Positions 57,890 through 64,000 of a stretch of DNA of 64,000 nucleotides are shown one piece after another (position 1 is the stretch's first letter; every line of letters starts with the position of its first letter). The position numbers and the translations under genes were made by a program. The notes under the pieces are model-generated. The model made no database searches and was not told the origin of the DNA. It saw only the letters and a program-made list of their open reading frames with translations. The DNA is taken from the NCBI RefSeq assembly GCF_001431295.2, contig NZ_LKAJ02000001.1, positions 3,100,001 to 3,164,000 of the forward strand, given 5' to 3'. The DNA is from Candidatus Berkiella aquae. GTDB taxonomy: Bacteria; Pseudomonadota; Gammaproteobacteria; Berkiellales; Berkiellaceae.

Positions 57890-58164
57890 TACTTAGTTTT
57901 TCCACCTATAATTTTTTCACACATTCCTTTTGGCATATATAACCAATCATTGGGATCGCCATCTTTTGCTGATTGTGTTGCGCAGGCATGAATATCAGCT
58001 CCACAATCATTAAAACCCGATTTAACAATACCATAACACTTTTCCAAACCGTCTTTATTGATTGTTTTGGCGGTCACTTGAGAAGGTCCGGCAACACTGT
58101 TAGTTGAAACCCCTAATGCTAATGCTGCACCAAGCGCTGATTGCATCATTACTTTAAAATCCAT
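57889..58164 (-). CDS. bufA: Bufferin precursor BufA (DUF2282)
   Basis: A 91-residue secreted precursor. Signal peptide of about 25 residues (LGAALALGVSTNSVAG), then the DUF2282 core with the four family cysteines C43 (EKCYGIVKSG), C54 (NDCGAD), C61 (HACAT) and C82 (GMCEKIIGG). The spacing and the DGDPNDWLYMPKGMCEK block match metal-binding bufferins, RiPPs made under copper or zinc stress. AGGAGAAGG lies upstream of the ATG. First gene of bufA-bufB-bufC. Confidence 0.9.
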   Translation of the reverse strand: MDFKVMMQSALGAALALGVSTNSVAGPSQVTAKTINKDGLEKCYGIVKSGFNDCGADIHACATQSAKDGDPNDWLYMPKGMCEKIIGGKTK

Positions 58165-58224
58165 AAAGCCTTCTCCTTTTCATGCTTCCCTTCGGATGCT
58201 TTGCTTTGTGACTCATAATCGATA
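58165..58224. other. Leader of the bufABC operon
   Basis: Sixty bases between bufA and a repeat island, with AAAAGGAGAAGG (ribosome binding) next to bufA. No promoter hexamers were convincing; the repeat beyond it may carry the promoter. Confidence 0.35.
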
Positions 58225-58413
58225 TATACCGCTCGTACTTGAAGATGCGAGATTTCAAAATTTCTAGCGAGCGGTATTTCTTATTTGAATGCTGCGCGCA
58301 GAATGATTCTGCGTTTGCAATCAGGAGGAAAATCGCGATTCTCCCCCTGATAACCCCCATCGCGCAAGGTTACACTTCAAGTTAGGCTCGCATCTTGAAG
58401 TGTAATGGGTATA
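58225..58413. repeat. Inverted-repeat-bounded island F upstream of bufABC
   Basis: Left arm 58237-58251 and right arm 58387-58401 are inverted copies matching at 14 of 15 bases (ACTTGAAGATGCGAG), preceded by TATACC and followed by GGTATA. Within the arms sit hairpins ATACCGCTCG/CGAGCGGTAT (58226-58277), ATCAGG/CCTGAT near 58320-58351 and CACTTCAAG/CTTGAAGTG (58373-58402). About 190 bp, non-coding, MITE-like. Confidence 0.7.
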
Positions 58414-58447
58414 ATCAAGATTATTATATCTTAATTAAACAAACATC

Positions 58448-59086
58448 ATGCGCCAGTATTCCTTGTCTGATACCTTCTTAAATGGTGTACTCCAGTGTAT
58501 ACGCACTATTCACCAAACACCAGCGAAAGGCTCTCGCCCTAATCCTGCTGCAATATTAGCAGAGCCTTCCTTATCGCTCGATGAACTCAAATTGAGTGCC
58601 AGTTTAATGCGAGTCAATCATACAGGCGAAGTGTGTGCGCAAGCGCTTTACTTAGGACAAGAGTTTGCAACCAATAATGCTAACCTTAAAACCCTTTTTG
58701 CAACCGCAGCGAGTGAAGAAGTTGATCACTTACATTGGTGCGAAACGCGGCTTAATGAGCTTGGCAGTCACACCAGTTACCTGAATCCCCTCTGGTTTAC
58801 CGGATCACTTTTTATTGGCACCTGTGCAGGGCTTTTCAGTAATCGTTTTAGCTTAGGCTTTCTTGCAGAAACAGAGAACCAAGTCTTTGCTCATTTAGCA
58901 TCCCATCTTGAAAAACTCCCACCGCATGATACAAAAAGTCGAGCGATTGTCGAAAAAATGCAAGCAGATGAAGCAGCACATGCAGCGACAGCAATGCATC
59001 ATGGTGGCATCGAATTACCCTTACCTATCAAAACAATGATGCGGATGATGGCAAAAATGATGACGACCATTGCTGCCAAGCTGTAG
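58448..59086 (+). CDS. coq7: Coq7-type 5-demethoxyubiquinone hydroxylase
   Basis: A 212-residue di-iron monooxygenase that hydroxylates the quinone ring in ubiquinone synthesis (DMQ to demethylubiquinone). Iron ligands are visible: E in HTGEVCAQ, E-x-x-H in SEEVDHLHWCE, E in ETENQVFAH and E-x-x-H in ADEAAHAA. It replaces UbiF in many bacteria. ATG start without an evident Shine-Dalgarno. Works with the ispB product made elsewhere in this window. Confidence 0.93.
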   Translation: MRQYSLSDTFLNGVLQCIRTIHQTPAKGSRPNPAAILAEPSLSLDELKLSASLMRVNHTGEVCAQALYLGQEFATNNANLKTLFATAASEEVDHLHWCETRLNELGSHTSYLNPLWFTGSLFIGTCAGLFSNRFSLGFLAETENQVFAHLASHLEKLPPHDTKSRAIVEKMQADEAAHAATAMHHGGIELPLPIKTMMRMMAKMMTTIAAKL

Positions 59087-59180
59087 GAAAAATCAGTCCT
59101 AGAGATTCATTCCGTTTAGTTTTTCAATATTTTTTCGATATGAATGTAACATACCCCTTCATGGGCTTCAGGGTAATATT

Positions 59181-59795
59181 ATGTTATCAGTCTATCGAAC
59201 GATGTCCTTCATTCTGCTATGCCTTTTTGGCTTAGATTGCTATGCCATTCGTGCTATGACAAACGATGAAGTTCGACAAGAGATTATCAAAGGCGCATTA
59301 AAAGATTATGAAAATGGCGCTTGTCCAAGTGACTACGTCATGCGTCAGGAAAGCCCTGTGACCCGCTCTGAATCCAGCAGTCAAAGCGCACAATCAGCGA
59401 CACAAAATATCAGCAAAGAAGAAACACAAATCGGCGGCTCCGCAGGGATGTTTACTTTTGGTGTCCCTAATAATTCCTATTGGTCAATTATTGGTGGCAA
59501 TCAAAGCGGCTCAAGCCAAGAATCACACAACACCCAATCACAAAGTGGTTCGCGCTCAGAATCTAAAAGCTATACAGAAAATCCTGCCATTTGTACTTGT
59601 CCTTGCCCCTATAGTAAAGATATTAAAGGCAAAGAATGTGGTAATTCTAGCGTTTACTTCCAATATCCAGATGGAGATCCTAATAAAATTCCTTGCTATC
59701 CAGAAGATATTCAAGACTGGCAAATCACTGACTATCGCCAGCAATATGATATTCCAATCAAAGGTATTAGCACGCCACAACCTGGCAACCAATAA
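59181..59795 (+). CDS. Secreted Ser/Gln-rich protein with Cys-rich C-terminal motif
   Basis: A 204-residue protein of unknown function. Signal peptide (about 1-21), a short helical segment (TNDEVRQEIIKGALKDYENGACPS), a low-complexity Ser/Gln/Asn middle (about 55-135), then a cysteine cluster C-x-C-P-C-P-Y ... G-x-x-C-G-x-x-S ... I-P-C-Y. I recall similar CPCPY-(x)n-G-x-x-CG-x-x-S motifs in small exported proteins of proteobacteria, but no role is known to me. It is followed directly by a strong terminator. Confidence 0.65.
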   Translation: MLSVYRTMSFILLCLFGLDCYAIRAMTNDEVRQEIIKGALKDYENGACPSDYVMRQESPVTRSESSSQSAQSATQNISKEETQIGGSAGMFTFGVPNNSYWSIIGGNQSGSSQESHNTQSQSGSRSESKSYTENPAICTCPCPYSKDIKGKECGNSSVYFQYPDGDPNKIPCYPEDIQDWQITDYRQQYDIPIKGISTPQPGNQ

Positions 59796-59823
59796 AAAAA
59801 CCCCGCAATTGCGGGGTTTTTTA
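59793..59823. terminator. Bidirectional intrinsic terminator
   Basis: CCCCGCAATTGCGGGG (59801-59816) is self-complementary and flanked by a run of A on the left and a run of T on the right, so it works for the secreted-protein gene (plus) and for groEL (minus). It covers the 52-bp convergent gap. Confidence 0.95.
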
Positions 59824-59847
59824 TAAGGCTTAGATTTTGATGGTGGA

Positions 59848-61841
<1,994 letters not shown>

Positions 61842-61901
61842 TCCTGCAATCTCCTCAGGTTAATAATCAATTTCTAATTTAACTGTCTAATCTAACAGGG
61901 A

Positions 61902-61928
61902 TTAGCACTCCCTCTTAACGAGTGCTAA
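61902..61928 (-). promoter_or_regulatory. CIRCE operator (HrcA site)
   Basis: TTAGCACTC (61902-61910), nine-base spacer, GAGTGCTAA (61920-61928): a perfect match to the CIRCE consensus bound by repressor HrcA. It lies between the promoter and groES, so HrcA would repress groESL until heat shock. Confidence 0.95.
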
Positions 61929-61955
61929 TCATAAGCCAGCCAGCGCCAGAGTCAA
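61928..61955 (-). promoter_or_regulatory. Sigma-70 promoter of groESL
   Basis: On the minus strand TTGACT (complement of 61950-61955), a 16-base spacer and TATGAT (complement of 61928-61933) form a strong vegetative promoter. The -10 touches the CIRCE site, which fits repression by HrcA. Confidence 0.75.
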
Positions 61956-62071
61956 TAGCCAAAAGCGCCTATACTTATAGGTGGGGGTAGGCGTGTATAG
62001 ATTCAACCCAATTTTGAAAAAATATTTCAAAATTTCAGCCTTTTTGGATGAGGCACTTGCTGAGAGGGGCG

Positions 62072-63673
62072 ATGAATAATTCCATTTTACAAGCCCAAGA
62101 CACGAAAGAGTTACTAAAGGCAGTTATAAAGCTAAGAAACTGCCTTGAAGATCCCTTGGCTAATACTTGGCAAAGCGCCCTTAACGATTTAGAACAAGCC
62201 TGCAAATCGCTGCCAGAACCCCCTATTTTAGCTTTGATGAACAAAATCCATCATTTACTAAGCCCCTATATCGAAAATATCGGATTAGAAAACATCCCTG
62301 GCGAGATCATCAATGATTGTCATATTTATATCCAAAAACTAGAAGAAGTCATTGCCATTCATGTCATGGATCCTATGTTAACAACGCATGATATCGCGCA
62401 AAGCAAACCGTTTCTTCTTATAGGCTTACAAGATAAACAATTAACCGAAGAAATTATTCATCAGGTCATTTATTTTGGTTATCCTTCTCTTGCTTGCCAT
62501 TCACTACATGAAATCATTCAAAAAGTAGATGCCTCATCTACCATTTACAGTGCCATCATTTTAGATACTGAATATTGTAAAAAAGAAGATCTACAAACGC
62601 TTAAAGAATTATCTGAAAAAGTTCCTATCATTTTTATCTCGCACCATCATGATGTCGCGAGCCGCTTATTTGCTGTACAAGCGGGTGGGCGTGGCTATTT
62701 AGTGAGTCCTTTAGAATTTACTAATTTAATTGAAAAAATTGATCAAATAACAACACCAACGAGTGAAAGAAGCCCTTATCGAATTCTGATTGTGGAAGAT
62801 TCACGAACACAAGCCAAAGTAATTCGCAAACATTTAGAAAAGGCGGGGATGATCACTGAAATATTGCTTGATCCGCTCAAAATTAATGATGTTCTCATTG
62901 AGTTTCAGCCCGATCTTATTTTACTTGATCTTTACATGCCGCAGTGTTCTGGTGTTGATTTAGCCAAGGTGATTCGTCAGCAAGATATGTTCGTCGGCAT
63001 CCCGATTGTTTATCTGTCCGCTGAAGAGGACGTTGGCATGCAGCTTACGGCTATCCGAGGGGGTGGTGATGACTTTTTAACCAAGCCCATCGTACCTCAA
63101 TATATGATTGATGCTATAGCAGCACGCGCTGCACGTTCTCGCACCTTACGTGCAGAAATGATCATGGATAGCTTAACTGAAACACTGAATCACACTCGAA
63201 TTTTAGAACAGCTAGAATTAGAAATTGCCAGAGCAAAACGCAACAAAACGCCCTTAAGCTTTGCCATGATAGACATTGATCATTTTAAATTAATAAATGA
63301 TAGCCATGGACATCCTGTCGGAGATCGAGTCATTAAAGGACTGGCTCGTTTACTCAAACAACGATTGCGTCGTTCTGACAGTATTGGGCGCTATGGTGGG
63401 GAAGAATTCGCGATTATTCTACCTCAAACCGAACCTGAAACTTTTTACGCAAAACTAGATGAAATTCGTCGCGGATTTTCTAAATTATTACATCGAAGCA
63501 GCGATCCTCTAATTGAATTCTCCGCTACATTTAGCGCAGGGCTTGCTAAATTTAACAATCAGATCCATTCTGTTGATGAATTTGTACAAGCCGCTGATAA
63601 AGCCCTTTATGAAGCCAAAGCCAAAGGACGTAACTGCATCGTTTTAGACGGCAAATCTACTCTTCTTCCCTAA
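62072..63673 (+). CDS. Response regulator with GGDEF domain (diguanylate cyclase)
   Basis: A 533-residue protein. A helical N-terminal domain (about 1-105; Hpt-like by shape only), a degenerate receiver-like domain (about 112-230, lacking the usual acidic start) and a good receiver (about 240-360: ILIVEDSRTQ, phospho-acceptor D in LILLDLYMP, K in LTKPI), then the GGDEF domain with active site GGEEF (RYGGEEFAI) and the product-inhibition RxxD (RRSD) just before it. It would make c-di-GMP on phosphorylation. The ATG 62072 is chosen for GAGAGGGG directly upstream; a TTG 24 bases earlier is less likely. Confidence 0.9.
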   Translation: MNNSILQAQDTKELLKAVIKLRNCLEDPLANTWQSALNDLEQACKSLPEPPILALMNKIHHLLSPYIENIGLENIPGEIINDCHIYIQKLEEVIAIHVMDPMLTTHDIAQSKPFLLIGLQDKQLTEEIIHQVIYFGYPSLACHSLHEIIQKVDASSTIYSAIILDTEYCKKEDLQTLKELSEKVPIIFISHHHDVASRLFAVQAGGRGYLVSPLEFTNLIEKIDQITTPTSERSPYRILIVEDSRTQAKVIRKHLEKAGMITEILLDPLKINDVLIEFQPDLILLDLYMPQCSGVDLAKVIRQQDMFVGIPIVYLSAEEDVGMQLTAIRGGGDDFLTKPIVPQYMIDAIAARAARSRTLRAEMIMDSLTETLNHTRILEQLELEIARAKRNKTPLSFAMIDIDHFKLINDSHGHPVGDRVIKGLARLLKQRLRRSDSIGRYGGEEFAIILPQTEPETFYAKLDEIRRGFSKLLHRSSDPLIEFSATFSAGLAKFNNQIHSVDEFVQAADKALYEAKAKGRNCIVLDGKSTLLP

Positions 63674-63998
63674 GTGCGCCACCTAATACACCATCCATCC
63701 AATAAGTGAAATTCTCATTGCAATAAGTGATAGCTGTCGCAATAAACTCAGGAACTTTGTAAGGATGAATCGTCAAAATAGCCTGTTCTAAGTCAGCAAG
63801 CTTATCTTTTCTCGTTTTTAAATACAATAATGACTCTTCACTCTGGATTAATTTTCCTTCCCAGGAATAAATTGAGGTAAGATTAGGTATGATATTAATA
63901 CATGCTACAAGTCCTGCACCTAATAATTCTTCTGCTATTTGAAGGGCAGTTGCCTGATTAGGGCATGTACATAAAACGAGATAATAGGCAGTTTCCAT
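63657..63998 (-). CDS. cutA: Divalent cation tolerance protein CutA
   Basis: A 113-residue CutA1-type protein, a trimer linked to copper tolerance in E. coli. Signatures are LVLCTCPNQATALQIAEELL near the N-terminus, LVACINIIPNLTSIYSWEGKL and HPYKVPEFIA. The complete gene ends two bases before the window edge on its 5' side. It overlaps the end of the diguanylate cyclase gene by 17 bases, tail to tail. Confidence 0.94.
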   Translation of the reverse strand: METAYYLVLCTCPNQATALQIAEELLGAGLVACINIIPNLTSIYSWEGKLIQSEESLLYLKTRKDKLADLEQAILTIHPYKVPEFIATAITYCNENFTYWMDGVLGGALREEE

Positions 63999-64000
63999 GA

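Noticed and set aside
58154-58360. 68-codon minus-strand frame upstream of bufA
   Set aside because: Lies over island F with its hairpins and lacks a Shine-Dalgarno; its end overlaps the bufA start.

Overview
The window reads as a chromosomal segment of a moderately AT-rich gammaproteobacterium, most likely of the order Legionellales (Legionella/Coxiella/Berkiella-like; the genus cannot be fixed from sequence alone). The evidence is a Legionella-type major outer membrane protein, a membrane protein resembling the IcmD (DotP)/IcmC (DotE) components of the Dot/Icm type IVB secretion system, a GadC-like antiporter, a Sel1-repeat lipoprotein, a patatin-like phospholipase and a CIRCE-controlled groESL operon. 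No phage, insertion sequence with a transposase, rRNA or CRISPR array was seen. There are two tRNA genes: Lys (TTT) and Pro (CGG).

Layout. 0-9.6 kb: envelope and transport genes (AI-2E permease, BepA-like protease, IcmD-like protein, amino acid antiporter), a two-gene queuine-salvage module (yhhQ-tgt), the MOMP gene, tRNA-Lys and a Lys/Ala-rich membrane protein. 9.8-18.5 kb, minus strand: fmdB-nudB-yebC-ruvC-ruvA-ruvB followed by tolQ-tolR-tolA-tolB-pal-cpoB. 18.8-29.7 kb, plus strand: a PP0621-type protein, pilS-pilR and the minor pilin operon fimT-fimU-pilV-pilW-pilX-pilY1-pilY2-pilE. 29.8-36.7 kb, minus strand: ispH-lspA-ileS-ribF-murJ. 36.7-40.3 kb: rpsT, obgE, rpmA, rplU, ispB, tRNA-Pro. 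These central blocks follow the order known from Pseudomonas aeruginosa, but aspS, ybgC, queE/queC, fkpB and proB, as I recall that order, are missing from their usual places. 40.7-54 kb is a mixed region: EamA transporter, PHP phosphatase, glutaminase, LuxR regulator, ung, patatin, mutH, DUF3025, GGCT-like protein, MFS carrier, Sel1 lipoprotein, outer membrane barrel. 54-64 kb: ihfB, rpoS, a bufferin-type RiPP operon (bufA-bufB-bufC), coq7, a secreted Cys-rich protein, groES-groEL, a diguanylate cyclase and cutA.

Three themes stand out. First, several families of palindromic repeats are scattered between genes. One copy (12523-12650) lies inside the open reading frame of tolB, between its GTG start and its signal-peptide core, much as Rickettsia palindromic elements lie inside genes. 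Second, YhhQ and a TGT whose pocket residues look queuine-type sit together, while queE/queC are absent from their usual site beside cpoB, suggesting that queuine is taken from a host or from neighbours instead of being made. Third, a compact MNIO/bufferin operon suggests a copper- or zinc-binding modified peptide.

Functions are assigned by reading motifs and recalling families; no database search was run. Start sites were chosen by Shine-Dalgarno spacing and family length.
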